Notes: generated by a model not told the origin, from the sequence alone. A stretch of 64,000 bases of DNA from CAVURS01 sp963834425 (GCA_963834425.1 CAWIBR010000011.1:26732-90731), one strand, 5' to 3'; shown: positions 26,328 through 35,746, counted from the first letter of the stretch. Made by a program: numbers and translations.

Positions 26328-26945
26328 GTGGACATCAGCGCAACCGCCCGGACCGACGCCGGCCCCGATGTCCCGGCCCTCCGGCAGTGGCCGGATGCGG
26401 TCCTGGTCGCTCGGCTACGAGCTCGCGACGAGGCCACGTTTCGAGCGCTGGTCCAGGCGTGGTCGCCGATCATGCTGCGCCTGGCCGGGACTCACGTCGG
26501 CTCCACGGCGACGGCCGAGGAGGTAGTGCAGGAGACCTGGCTCGCGGTCATCCGTGGCCTGGACTCCTTCGAGGGCCGCTCCGCTCTGCGCACCTGGGTG
26601 CTGCGGATCTGCGTCAACCTGGCCAAGCGCACCGGCAGCCGGGAGAGTCGAGTTCGGCCATCGGGGCTGCCGAGCCCCGAGACCGACGCCACGCTGGACC
26701 CCGACCGTGGACCCGAGGCGCTGCTGCTGACCGCTGAGGTGCGCGACGTGCTCGTCGAGGCGGTGCGCGCCCTGCCCGAGCGGCAGGCGCAGGTCGTGGC
26801 GCTCCGCGACGTCCACGGCCTGGACAGCGCTGAGGTCGCCCAGCTGATCGGTGCCACCGAGGGCAACGTGCGGGTCCTGCTCCACCGTGGACGAGCGACC
26901 CTCCGGCAACACCTCGAGCTCTCGCAGTTCCGCCCGACTGGCTGA
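26328..26945 (+). CDS. ECF-type RNA polymerase sigma factor
   Basis: A 205-residue sigma-70-family ECF factor. Region 2 is ATFRALVQAWSPIMLRLAGT to EEVVQETWLAVIRGLDSFEG and LRTWVLRICVNLAKR. Region 4 is LPERQAQVVALRDVHGLDSA then AQLIGATEGNVRVLLHRGRA. The GTG at 26328 follows GCAGGA. No anti-sigma factor or Cys-rich C-terminal extension is adjacent, so the mode of control is not visible. The nearest candidate target is the secreted propeller gene upstream on the same strand. Confidence 0.86.
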   Translation: MDISATARTDAGPDVPALRQWPDAVLVARLRARDEATFRALVQAWSPIMLRLAGTHVGSTATAEEVVQETWLAVIRGLDSFEGRSALRTWVLRICVNLAKRTGSRESRVRPSGLPSPETDATLDPDRGPEALLLTAEVRDVLVEAVRALPERQAQVVALRDVHGLDSAEVAQLIGATEGNVRVLLHRGRATLRQHLELSQFRPTG

Positions 26946-26967
26946 GTTCTGTTGCCGTCCAACCGGT

Positions 26968-29347
26968 TCAGTGCCGCCCGCCCGCGACCAGGGTCGTCGT
27001 CGGGGTGCTGAAGGCGGTGAGGAAGCGGTTGCGGAACGCGTCCATCGGCCAGACCGGAGCGTCAGCGGCCGGCCGCAGTCCCGGCTGCCAGCCCCAGGAC
27101 GCGATCTGGTCGAAGACGGCCGGGTCACGGGCGACGATCGAGATGGGCACGTCGTGGGTCGCGCCGGGTCCACTCACCTTCGGCGCCGGCTGGTGGTCGC
27201 CGAGCAGCACCAGCACCAGGTTGGGGTCGTCGGCGTTCTGCACGAACGAGATCAGCGACTGGATCGAGTACTGGATCGACTCGCCGTACGACGCCCGCAC
27301 GTTGTCGTAGTTCTGGTAGAGCTCGCCCACGGTCGGGCCCTGCGCGGGCATGGGGTCGAAGATCGACCCGTCGCCCAGTGCGTCCCAGGGGACGAGGTGC
27401 GGCAGCGGGGTCCACGGGTAGTGCGACGACACCAGGTCGATCTCGGCCATCACCGGTGCGTGCCCGGGTCCGAGCTCACGCTGCTGAAAAGCCTTGAGGG
27501 TGAACTGATCCGGCACTTTCGCATAGGAGAAGACCGGCCCGTGATAGCCGGTGTTCAGCCCGTTGTAGACCTGGGCGTAGTGATAGAACGACGTGCCCTC
27601 CGGCCAGGGACCCAGGTCGGACGGGTCATCGGCGACCGTGCGCCAGCCGGCCTGCTTGAAGGCATCGCTCAGGGTGTAGCGGCTGCTCTTGACCAACTGG
27701 TTGTAGCGCTGCTGGTTGTCGATCCACAGCCCGGACTGCAGCGTCGAGTGCGCCAGCCAGCTCAGGCCACCGAACGTGGGCGAGGTCAGGAACGCGCTCC
27801 GCGAGGTGTAGCCGGCGGCGGTCAGGGCCTTCGTGCCGCTGGCCAGGACCGAGTCGATGCCCGGGGCGAAGGTCGAGCCCTGCACGGCCGTCTGGCCGTA
27901 GCTCTCGACGAAGGCGACGATCACATCCTTGCCGCGCAGCCCGGTGAGCAGGCTGGCCGTCGGCGTCTGGCGCTGGGCGTCGGCGCCGACGAGCTGCTCG
28001 GGGAAGAGCTGCCGATCTCGCGCTGCCGCAGCGATATTGCGGACTTCGGTGGCGGCGAAGCCGGACGTGGATCCGGAGGCGACCGGCGTGCGCGGCTCGA
28101 CGTCGATGCCGACCGTCGCACTGCCGACCCAGATCAGCGCCAGCGCGCCGACGACCCAGGCCGAGCCGCGCCGGTGGGTGGCGCTCAGCCGGGCCACCCT
28201 GCAGGGTGGCCCAGGCGAGCAAGGCCATGACGGCCACGGCCAACAGACCGGCGGCGCCGACCTCGGCGTACGCCCTCGTCGGCCCCACCGAATCGCGCAG
28301 AACCCCGATGGCCGGACCGAGGCTGCTCCACTCGACCACCGGGTTGAAGGCCCGGTCGAGCTCGGCGTAGTAGCCCATGTCGAGGACCTTGAGCAGCACC
28401 AGGAGGCCGAGGACGGCACCGGCGGTGGCGGCCAGGATCTGCCGGGCCCGGCCGGGCAGCACCAGCGCGGCCGCGGCCAGGACGAGCCCCTCGACGGGGA
28501 TCTGCACGAAGGTGCGCGCGGAGAGCCGGCCGAGCTGGTCCGGCCAGGCCAGCGCCGTCCAGACCATCGCGATCGCCACGACCGTCAGCGCCCGGCCGGC
28601 CCAGAGCCGCGCCTGCACCTGTCCGGCCGACGGTGTGACCTCGCGCGCGCGGCTCCGGTGGCGCGCCAGCCACGCGATCTGGCGGCCGAACGACTCGGCG
28701 AGCAGGGCCAGCGCCGCGAGGGCCAGCGCCGTCGCGGCCGCCTGCGGCAGCCAGCCGGTGGCGATCACGATGAGGACCACGCCCTGGGTCGCGGCGACCA
28801 CCTTGGCCCAGTAGCGCGGCGGGGTCGACGCGCCCAGCCAGGGCCAGACCAGCGTGGCCGCCAGCAACAGGTAGCGGGCCAGTCCGATCACCAGCACCCA
28901 GGCCCCGACGGCCGGGGCGACGGCAATGCTGAGCACCAGGATCAGCAGCGCATCGACCTCCATGTCGAAGCGCGCGCCTACGTCCGATGCCGTGCCGGTA
29001 CGCCGGGCCAGCCAGCCATCGACGCCATCCAGGGCGAGCGCCACCGTCGCCAGGCCGACGAGGGCAACGAGCCGTGAGCCGCTCAACGACCGGCCGAGCG
29101 AGTCGGCGACCAACGCGGCGACGCCGCCGATGAGGGCGCCGCGCGCGAGCGTGACCTGGTCGGCCGGGCGCCGCCGGCTCAGGTCCGACCGGGCCAGCGC
29201 CCGGCCCAGCAGGACCAGGATCGCCGCGTCGCAGGCAGTTCCGACCAGCCAGCCCCGAGCGCCCAGCCCGACGGTGACCGCGAGCCCGACCAGCACGATC
29301 AGCGCCAGCCCGAGGCCGGGGAGCAAACGCGCTCGAACGGACAGCAC
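26968..29347 (-). pseudogene. CDP-alcohol phosphotransferase / LTA-synthase-like fusion, one apparent frameshift
   Basis: A fusion of about 790 residues. Residues about 1-245 form a CDP-alcohol phosphotransferase with the complete signature D-x2-DG-x2-AR-x8-G-x3-D-x3-D, seen as DGVDGWLARRTGTASDVG then ARFDMEVD. In the same frame come about five more membrane segments (LVLPGRARQILAATAGAVLG, VAVMALLAWATLQ). After a one-base shift at about 28203 comes an extracytoplasmic alkaline-phosphatase-fold domain like LTA synthase/sulfatases: VIVAFVESYGQTAVQG, VSSHYPWTPLPHLVPW, VLVLLGDHQPAPK. The first module would make a phospholipid or phosphodiester from a CDP-alcohol; the second would transfer or cleave head groups outside. 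The shift lies in a 22-bp perfect palindrome (28191-28212). GTG start behind GGAG. Divergent from the pterin-like operon. Confidence 0.72.
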
Positions 29348-29450
29348 TTCGTCTCCGTATCTGGGGGGTATACATCGTCCTACGGCGGATCTGAGTCGGG
29401 CGTTCACTGGCCGCACCACGCGACCACTGGCAGAGGAGGTCGTTGGCGCG

Positions 29451-30426
29451 ATGGCTGTCTCCGCACGCGCCTTCTGGCTCCGAGCGCCGGGCGAGGGGGA
29501 GATTCGCCCGGTCGATCTGGCTGAGCCGGGGCCGGGAGAGGTCCTCGTGCGCACGTTGTTCTCCGGCATCAGCCGCGGGACCGAGGCGCTGGTCTTCCGC
29601 GGTGGCGTGCCTGCGGCCCAGCGGGAGACCATGCGCGCGCCGTACCAGGAGGGTGAGTTCCCGGGCCCGGTGAAATACGGCTACCTCAATGTCGGCCTGG
29701 TCGAGTCCGGACCGTCGGAGCTGCTCGGCCGCACCGTGTTCTGCCTCTATCCCCACCAGACCCGTTACGTCGTGCCCGCCTTCGCGGTCACCGTGGTTCC
29801 GGATGGTGTGCCACCCCGTCGGGCCGTCCTCGCGGGCACGGTCGAGACGGCGGTCAACGCGTTGTGGGACGGCCCACCGCTGATCGGCGACCGGGTCGCG
29901 GTCGTGGGCGGCGGCATGGTGGGCGCCTGCGTGACTCGGCTGCTGGCGGGCTTCCCGGGGGTCGGCGTGACGCTGGTCGACCCGAACCCGACGCGGGCTG
30001 CGCTGGCCGAGACGTTGGGCGCGGCGTACGCCTCGCCCGAGCAGGCGCCGCGAGAGCTCGACCTGGTCTTCCACGCCAGCGCGACGGCGGCCGGCCTGCA
30101 GCTCTCGCTCGACCTGCTGAGGCGGGACGCCACCGTGGTCGACCTCAGCTGGTACGGCGATCGCCCGGTCAGCGCTCGACCTGGGCGCGGCGTTCCACGA
30201 GCGGCGGCTCACGGTGCGGGGCAGCCAGGTCGGGACGATCGGCGCGGCGCGGCGATCCAGCCGCACCACCGAGGACCGGTTGAGGTTGGCCTTGGATCTG
30301 TTGCGGGACAACGCCTTCGACGCGTTGCTGACCGGGTCGTCCCGGTTCGAAGATCTTCCGGCGACGATGGCCGGCATCGAGACGATGGACGGCTTGTGTC
30401 ACACGATCGACTACGAGGGGGAGTGA
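29451..30426 (+). pseudogene. MDR-family dehydrogenase, one apparent frameshift
   Basis: A medium-chain dehydrogenase/reductase of about 325 residues. The GroES-like N-terminus has TLFSGISRGTEALVFRGGVP, where alcohol dehydrogenases carry the catalytic Cys; 'GISRGTE' recalls BchC-like zinc-independent members. KYGYLNVGLVESG follows, and the Rossmann nucleotide site is RVAVVGGGMVGACVTRLLAG. A one-base shift near 30170 separates it from its C-terminus (RGSQVGTIGAARRSSRTTED to DGLCHTIDYEGE). AGAGGAGG lies 12 nt before the ATG. It is the first gene of the overlapping operon with the PTPS-like protein and GTP cyclohydrolase II, and probably reduces an intermediate of that pathway. Confidence 0.77.
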
Positions 30427-30431
30427 GCGCG

Positions 30432-30830
30432 ATGTACAGCGTGACGGTGCGCGACTCGGTGATGATCGCCCACAGCCTGGACGGCGAGATCTTCGGTCCG
30501 GCCCAACGGATGCACGGCGCAACCTACGTCGTCGACGCGACCTTTCGCGGACCGGAGCTGGACCCGAACGGCATCGTCGTCGACATCGGCCGGGCCGGCG
30601 AGCAGCTGCACGCGGTCCTGGCCGACCTCAACTACCGCAACCTCGACGACGAGCCGGCGTTCGCCGGGGTCAACACGACCACCGAGATGCTCGCTCGCAC
30701 CATCGCCGACCGGCTGGCCGAGCGGGTGCACGCGGGCGACCTCGGGGCCGCGGCCGGCCGGCTGACCGGGATTGTCGTGACCCTGCGCGAGACGCACGTG
30801 GCGTGGGCGTCCTACGAGCGAGCCCTGTGA
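30432..30830 (+). CDS. 6-pyruvoyl-tetrahydropterin synthase / QueD-like protein
   Basis: A 132-residue T-fold protein. The N-terminal strand MYSVTVRDSVMIAHSL holds the first zinc His. FGPAQRMHGATYVVDATF occupies the place of the usual C-x3-HGH-x-Y: the catalytic Cys is absent and the third zinc ligand (second His) is Ala. ELDPNGIVVDIGRAGEQLHA, LNYRNLDDEPAFAGVNTTTE and VTLRETHVAWASYER complete the fold, keeping the late His and Glu. It is therefore a divergent subfamily, unlikely to perform standard PTPS or QueD chemistry. GGGGGAG precedes the ATG. Its stop overlaps the glycosyltransferase start (GTGA). Confidence 0.83.
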   Translation: MYSVTVRDSVMIAHSLDGEIFGPAQRMHGATYVVDATFRGPELDPNGIVVDIGRAGEQLHAVLADLNYRNLDDEPAFAGVNTTTEMLARTIADRLAERVHAGDLGAAAGRLTGIVVTLRETHVAWASYERAL

Positions 30831-31910
30831 CCGACGCTGCCGTGGGCGCTGTGACTGGTGCTGCCGTGGCGCACCTGGTCGTGCCGGCCGGCTACGACGA
30901 TCCGCAGCGAGCCAGTGGTGGCAACGCCTACGACCGCGAGGTCCACACGGGGCTCGTCAGGCGCGGCTGGTCGGTCGCGGTCCACCCGATTTCGGACGCC
31001 TGGCCGTTGCCGCACAACGGAATCGGGACTGCGATCGACAGCGAGCTCGCCAGCATCCCGGCCGGCGGGGTCGTCGTCGTGGACGGGCTGTTGGGCGGGG
31101 TGGCCGCCACCGAGCTGGTCCGGCACGCCGCCCGGCTGCGGCTGGTGGTGATGGTGCACATGCCGGAGCCGCCGGGCGCACCGCCCGGCCCAGTGCTGCG
31201 GGCTGCGCGACTAGTGATCGCCACCAGCCAGGCGACCGGCCGGGCCTTGACTACCGAGCATGACCTGGCCCCCGCGGGACTGCTCGTCGCACCTCCGGGT
31301 GTGACGTCGGCCGAGGCGGCGGTCGGCACACCGACTGGAGGTGCGCTGCTCTGTGTCGCGGCGGTCAGCGCGGCCAAGGGGCACGACGTGCTCTTTGCGG
31401 CGCTCGCCGAGCTGACCCGGCGTACGCCTCGGGCGTGGTCCTGCGTCTGCGCAGGCGACCTGGACCGGGACCCGGATTTCGTGGACCGACAGCGGCGGGA
31501 GCTGGCCGAGCGCGGGTTGTCGGAGCGGGTGCACCTGGCCGGGACCCTGGCCGGGGCGCAGCTCGACCGGGCCTACGCTGCGGCCGACCTGCTGGTCCTG
31601 GCGTCGCGGCATGAGGGCTACGGGATGGTCGTCACTGAGGCGTTGGCGCGTGGGCTGCCGGTGATCGCCACCGCAGTCGGCGGCGTGCCCGAGGCACTCG
31701 GCCACGCGGCGCGGTGGGCGACGGCCAGGGATCCTGGTGCCGCCCGGCGATGCCGATGCGTTGGCCGCCGCGGTCTCCGGCTGGCTGGACGACGCCGAGC
31801 TGCGTGAGGAGCTGCGGGCCGTGGCCCTGGACCGGCGGGCGGGACTGGCCGGCTGGCCGGCGACCGTCACGGCGATCTCCGCAGCGCTGAGCGGCCTGGC
31901 GGTCGCGTGA
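30827..31910 (+). pseudogene. GT4-family glycosyltransferase, one apparent frameshift
   Basis: A retaining GT-B glycosyltransferase of about 360 residues. The N-domain starts AHLVVPAGYDDPQRASGGNA with the family's Gly-rich donor loop. The C-domain has LLCVAAVSAAKGHDVLFAAL and the E-x7-E segment RHEGYGMVVTEALARGLPVI. Near 31737 one extra G in GGG shifts the frame; the remainder (ILVPPGDADALAAAVSGWLD to the stop) is coherent. The GTG start overlaps the PTPS-like stop, and the stop overlaps the membrane-protein start (TGATG). It would glycosylate a cytoplasmic intermediate before export by the next gene product. Confidence 0.78.
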
Positions 31911-33043
31911 TGCTCACCGGTGAACTGCAGCGCCGCGCCCCGCGTAAGCATCACGTGACCGGGCCGGCAGGGGTGAGCGCAGCGATGACGGCCGGGGCGA
32001 CCGCCCGGGCCGGTCGAGGCCTGAGCAGCGAGGTGCGTGCGCGCATCTGGCGGTGGGCGCGGCTGGCCGGAGGTCTCGCCATCCTGGCCCTGCTCGTCGT
32101 CCGCCTGGGCGCCACGCCGTTCGTCGACGGGCTGCGCGAGGTAGATGCCCGATCGTTGCTCGCGGCCCTGGCCATCACGGCGGTGACCACGGTCGTCTCG
32201 GCCTGGCGCTGGCGGCTGATCGCCCGGGGCCTCGGCCTGCCGATCCCGCTGGGCCGCGCCGTCGCGGCGTACTACCGCTCGCAGTTCCTCAACAGCGTGC
32301 TGCCCGGCGGTGTCCTGGGTGACGTGCATCGCGGCGTCCGGCAGGGCGAGGAGGGTCACGACGTCTCGGCCGGGCTGCGCAGCGTGGCCTGGGATCGGGC
32401 GGCCGGCCAGGTGGTGCAGGTCGCGCTGGCGGTCGTGGTGTTGCTCGTGTTTCCCTCGCCGGTGCGGACGGCCCTGGCCGTGACCGCGGGCGCCATCACC
32501 GCGGTGCTGTTGGTGTTTGCGGTGGTGGTCCTGCTGATGCCGTCTCGTGGCCGCTCGTGGCCGGTCCGGTTCGCCCGGACCGCGCGCGCCGACGTCCGGG
32601 CCAGCCTGCCGACCCGGCGGGTGGGGGTGGCTGTCTTCGCAGCGTCGTCGGTCGTCGTGGCCGGGCACGCCGCGGTCTTCCTGGTCGCGGCCCGGACCGA
32701 GGGCACCACAGCGTCGTTGAGCACCATGGTGCCGATCGCGATGCTGGTGCTGCTGGCCATGACGGTGCCGACGAGCGTTGGTGGTTGGGGGCCGCGTGAA
32801 GGCGTTGCGGCGTGGGCCTTTTCGATGGCCGGGTTAGGAGCGGCCCAGGGCGTCGCGACGGCCACCGTCTATGGCGTCCTGAGCCTGGTGGCCACCCTGC
32901 CGGGGGCCGCCGTGCTGGTCCGGAGGTGGTGGCTGCGCCGCGCCGCCCGGGCCGCGGCGACCATCGACCGCCCCGAGCCGGCGCGCACCCTGGTGGTCAT
33001 CGGGAGGTCCGGCGCATGGCTGACCGGCCCTACACCCTGGTGA
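31910..33043 (+). CDS. UPF0104 / lysylphosphatidylglycerol-synthase-like (flippase) membrane protein
   Basis: A 377-residue membrane protein of the AglD/LPG-synthetase transmembrane family. Landmarks are VSAWRWRLIARGLGLPIPLG, AAYYRSQFLNSVLPGGVLGD with the signature 'SQFLNSVLPGG.GGD'-like stretch, GLRSVAWDRAAGQVVQVALA (family D-R), TVPTSVGGWGPREGVAAWAF (PxxxGGxGxRE), and about seven hydrophobic segments. Related proteins flip or modify lipid-linked intermediates. A start at 31985 would also keep the first helix. Its last 28 bp overlap the RibD-like gene. In this operon it is the natural candidate for exporting a glycosylated product. Confidence 0.82.
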   Translation: MLTGELQRRAPRKHHVTGPAGVSAAMTAGATARAGRGLSSEVRARIWRWARLAGGLAILALLVVRLGATPFVDGLREVDARSLLAALAITAVTTVVSAWRWRLIARGLGLPIPLGRAVAAYYRSQFLNSVLPGGVLGDVHRGVRQGEEGHDVSAGLRSVAWDRAAGQVVQVALAVVVLLVFPSPVRTALAVTAGAITAVLLVFAVVVLLMPSRGRSWPVRFARTARADVRASLPTRRVGVAVFAASSVVVAGHAAVFLVAARTEGTTASLSTMVPIAMLVLLAMTVPTSVGGWGPREGVAAWAFSMAGLGAAQGVATATVYGVLSLVATLPGAAVLVRRWWLRRAARAAATIDRPEPARTLVVIGRSGAWLTGPTPW

Positions 33044-33709
33044 GCTGCTGCATGTCGCTCGACGGGTACCTCGGCAGCAGCACCGAGCCGCGGCTGCAGT
33101 TGTCCAACGACGAGGACTTCGACCGGGTCGACGAGGTGCGGGCCGGCTGCGACGCGATCCTGGTCGGCGCTGGCACGGTCCGCGCCGACGACCCCCGGCT
33201 CACGGTCAAGTCGGCCGCACGGCGCGAGGAGCGGTTGGCGGGCGGGCGCACCGGCTCGCCGACCAAGGTCACGCTCACCCGCTCCGGGCGCGTGGACGCA
33301 CGCGGCGCGTTCTTCCACGCGGGTGACGGTGAGCGGCTGGTCTACTGCGCCAGCCCGGCCGCGGCCGAGCTGGCCGGACGACTGGGCTCGCTGGGCACGG
33401 TCGTCGATGCCGGGCCGGACGTCGATCTCGGTTTCGTCGTTCGGGACCTCTCGGCGCGGGGGGTCGGGCGGTTGATGGTCGAGGGCGGTGGCACCGTCAT
33501 CACCGCCTTCCTGATGGCCGAGCTGGCCGACGAGCTGCAGCTGGCCGTCGCTCCGCTGTTCGTCGGCGACCCGCTCGCCCGGCGGTTCGTCGACGACGGC
33601 CCGTTCCCGTGGACGGCTCGCGAGCCGCGCCCGGCTGGCGGAGGTCCGGTCGATCGGCGATGTTGTCCTGATGCGCTATGCCCTCTCGCCCCGGTTCGGG
33701 TCCGCATGA
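33016..33709 (+). pseudogene. RibD C-terminal-type reductase, one apparent frameshift
   Basis: A stand-alone dihydrofolate-reductase-fold domain of about 230 residues. Family proteins reduce the ribosyl side chain of the pyrimidine made by GTP cyclohydrolase II, using NADPH. Signatures: YTLVSCCMSLDGYLGSS, RAGCDAILVGAGTVRADDPR, LSARGVGRLMVEGGGTVITA and DELQLAVAPLFVGDPLARRF. No deaminase domain is attached. A one-base shift near 33635 hides the true end (LAEVRSIGDVVLMRYALSPR, stop 33707-33709), which overlaps the ribA-like start by ATGA. Without that correction the frame reads straight into GTP cyclohydrolase II and mimics a fusion. GGGAGG precedes the ATG. Confidence 0.8.
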
Positions 33710-34341
33710 GCGGGCGGCCGCCGGAGGCGACGGTGCGCCGAGCCGTCGTCGTACCGTTGCGGTTCGGCGACTTCGTCACGCCGGGCCGGCTGGTCACGTT
33801 CGACGGGCTGGTCGACGGGCGCGAGCACCTGGCCATCGGGCTCGGAGAGCCGGGCTCCGTGCCGCTGGTCCGCCCGCACAGCGAGTGCCTGTCGGGCGAC
33901 GTCTTCGGCAGCGAGCGCTGCGACTGTGGGCCACAGCTGCGCGAGGCGGTCGAGCGGATCGCGGAGGTTGGGGGCTACCTGCTCTATCTGCGCCAGGAGG
34001 GTCGCGGGATCGGGCTCTACGACAAGCTCGACGCCTACGCCCTGCAGGACCAGGGCCTGGACACCTACGACGCCAACCTGGCGCTCGGGCACGACTGCGA
34101 CGAGCGCGACTACACCGCGGCCGCGCAGATGCTGGTGGCCCTCGGTGCCCGGCGGATCGCGTTGCTGAGCAACAACCCGGACAAGCGGCAGCAGCTGCAG
34201 AGCAACGGGATCGAGATCGTCGAGGAAGTCCCGACCGACCTGCACCTGTCGGCGGACAACGCGCGCTACCTCGCGACCAAGCGTGAGCGTGGCGGCCACA
34301 CCCTGCGCGACGTCGTTCACGCCTTCGACCCGGACGCCTAG
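33706..34341 (+). CDS. ribA: GTP cyclohydrolase II (stand-alone second RibA)
   Basis: A 211-residue enzyme opening the imidazole ring of GTP to give 2,5-diamino-6-ribosylamino-pyrimidinone phosphate, formate and pyrophosphate. Zinc ligands are present as RPHSECLSGDVFGSERCDCG, followed by YLLYLRQEGRGIGLYDKLDA, YALQDQGLDTYDANLALGHD (active-site Tyr retained) and ARRIALLSNNPDKRQQLQSN. There is no RibB (DHBP synthase) domain and no ribE, ribH or ribD deaminase nearby, unlike a riboflavin operon. It is the last gene of the overlapping operon, following a RibD-type reductase. It probably feeds GTP into a specialised pathway. Confidence 0.92.
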   Translation: MSGRPPEATVRRAVVVPLRFGDFVTPGRLVTFDGLVDGREHLAIGLGEPGSVPLVRPHSECLSGDVFGSERCDCGPQLREAVERIAEVGGYLLYLRQEGRGIGLYDKLDAYALQDQGLDTYDANLALGHDCDERDYTAAAQMLVALGARRIALLSNNPDKRQQLQSNGIEIVEEVPTDLHLSADNARYLATKRERGGHTLRDVVHAFDPDA

Positions 34342-34447
34342 CCCGCAGCCGCCGGATCTGCGCACGAGCGACAACGAAGCAACCGCGCGTCAGAGCTGAC
34401 GCGCCGCTGCATCGATGGCGACCGAACGCGCCGGGTAGGTTCGACGG

Positions 34448-35746
34448 ATGGCGGGAGAGCGGGGCGGCGGCGGACCGGTCAGCAACGCGGTGTTTGCGGG
34501 CGGATTGGGGGCCCTCGCCGGTCTGGCGCTCAGCGGCGGACGCGGTCGGCGAGGGGCCATCGAGGGCGCCATCGGCGGCGCGGCGGCGCTGGCGGCGATC
34601 GACGCGTGGAGCCGGGCTCGGTTGGGGCCCAACGAGATTCCGCGCCTGCCGGGCCGGATCGCCGCGAGCGCAGCCATCGCCGCTCCGCTGGGCTGGGTCG
34701 CCGGTCGGTTCAGCGGTCAGGGGCCGCGAGTGATCGGTACGGCGGCGGGCGCGGCCGCGGGCCTGCTCGGGCTGCGTCCGCAGAAGGTCGCGCTCGGCCC
34801 AGCCGTCGGCCTCGCGGTCGGCGTCGCCCTGGAGCGTCGCCGCGCGCCGGCCGCCGTGGTCGCAGCGGCGAGCGTGGCGTCGTACCGCGTGGTGTCGGCG
34901 TTGCTGTTCCGCGACGCCCAGGTGAGCCTGCTTGCGGAGCGGGCCCGCGCGGAGGATCTGCCGTTCGTCGTGCCGCTGGAGTCGCGCACCCGCTACGTCG
35001 GCACGAGCTACGTCCGAGAGCTGGCCGGAGTCCTGGGTGGGGACTACCAGGCGGCGGCGCCCGACGTCGGGATCGTGGCCTCCATCGACGAGCTAGCCGG
35101 CCCGGATTTCGAGCCCGCCCAGGTGGATCCGCTCGTTCGCGAGTTCTACGAGCACACCACCCGGTTCCGCCTGGACATCGTCCCCGAGTGGCGCCTGTGG
35201 GTGCGCCCGGGCTACCTGCTCTATCGCGCCTTCGTGGCCCGACCGCTCGGGCAGGCCAGCGTGCCGATGAACCAGCGGGAGGCCCAGCGCGGCGTGCGCA
35301 GCCGGATCGACACCATCACCTCGGCGGCGAGCGAGGAGGGTCCGGCGCTCGACATCCGCGGGTGGATCCGGTCCTACGCCGACACCGACGAGCCGATCTA
35401 CGTCGGCATCTACACGACCTATCGCAGCGAGGGTCGCGGCTACGTCAGCGTGGGCTTTCCGTTGCCCCAGGCCAGCTTCACGGCGACCCTGACCCCCCGC
35501 GCCCGGCCCGATGGCGGCCTGGTGCTGACGAGTCGCAGCGACCTAGGCCAGCCTGGGCACTACCTCTCCTACATCGACGCCGAGACGCGCGAGCTGACCA
35601 CGCTGGCCGTGCCTGGTTTCAGCGAGGAGCTGGATGTCTACGCCGACGGTGATGGGTTGCGCGCCGAGCATGCGTTCTGGGTCTTCGGTTTTCCGTTCCT
35701 CGTGCTGCACTACGACATCCGCCGCAAGCCGCTCAGCGCGGACTGA
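34448..35746 (+). CDS. Conserved membrane-associated protein of unknown function
   Basis: A 432-residue protein in two parts. Residues about 1-150 are Gly/Ala-rich with glycine-zipper-like repeats (FAGGLGALAGLALSGGRGRR, AIGGAAALAAIDAWSRARL, GTAAGAAAGLLGLRP) and could insert in or lie on the membrane. Residues about 170-432 are soluble: TTRFRLDIVPEWRLWVRPGY, RPLGQASVPMNQREAQRGVR, TTYRSEGRGYVSVGFPLPQA and a C-terminal WVFGFPFLVLHYDIRRKPL. I do not recognise the family. No ribosome site stands out before the ATG at 34448. It lies after the GTP cyclohydrolase operon but is separated from it by 106 bp. Confidence 0.68.
   Translation: MAGERGGGGPVSNAVFAGGLGALAGLALSGGRGRRGAIEGAIGGAAALAAIDAWSRARLGPNEIPRLPGRIAASAAIAAPLGWVAGRFSGQGPRVIGTAAGAAAGLLGLRPQKVALGPAVGLAVGVALERRRAPAAVVAAASVASYRVVSALLFRDAQVSLLAERARAEDLPFVVPLESRTRYVGTSYVRELAGVLGGDYQAAAPDVGIVASIDELAGPDFEPAQVDPLVREFYEHTTRFRLDIVPEWRLWVRPGYLLYRAFVARPLGQASVPMNQREAQRGVRSRIDTITSAASEEGPALDIRGWIRSYADTDEPIYVGIYTTYRSEGRGYVSVGFPLPQASFTATLTPRARPDGGLVLTSRSDLGQPGHYLSYIDAETRELTTLAVPGFSEELDVYADGDGLRAEHAFWVFGFPFLVLHYDIRRKPLSAD

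Noticed and set aside
32812..34341. A single 509-codon frame that appears to fuse a RibD-type reductase to GTP cyclohydrolase II
   Set aside because: The true reductase C-terminus lies in the next frame with its own stop overlapping an ATG for RibA; the apparent fusion is produced by a one-base shift near 33635.
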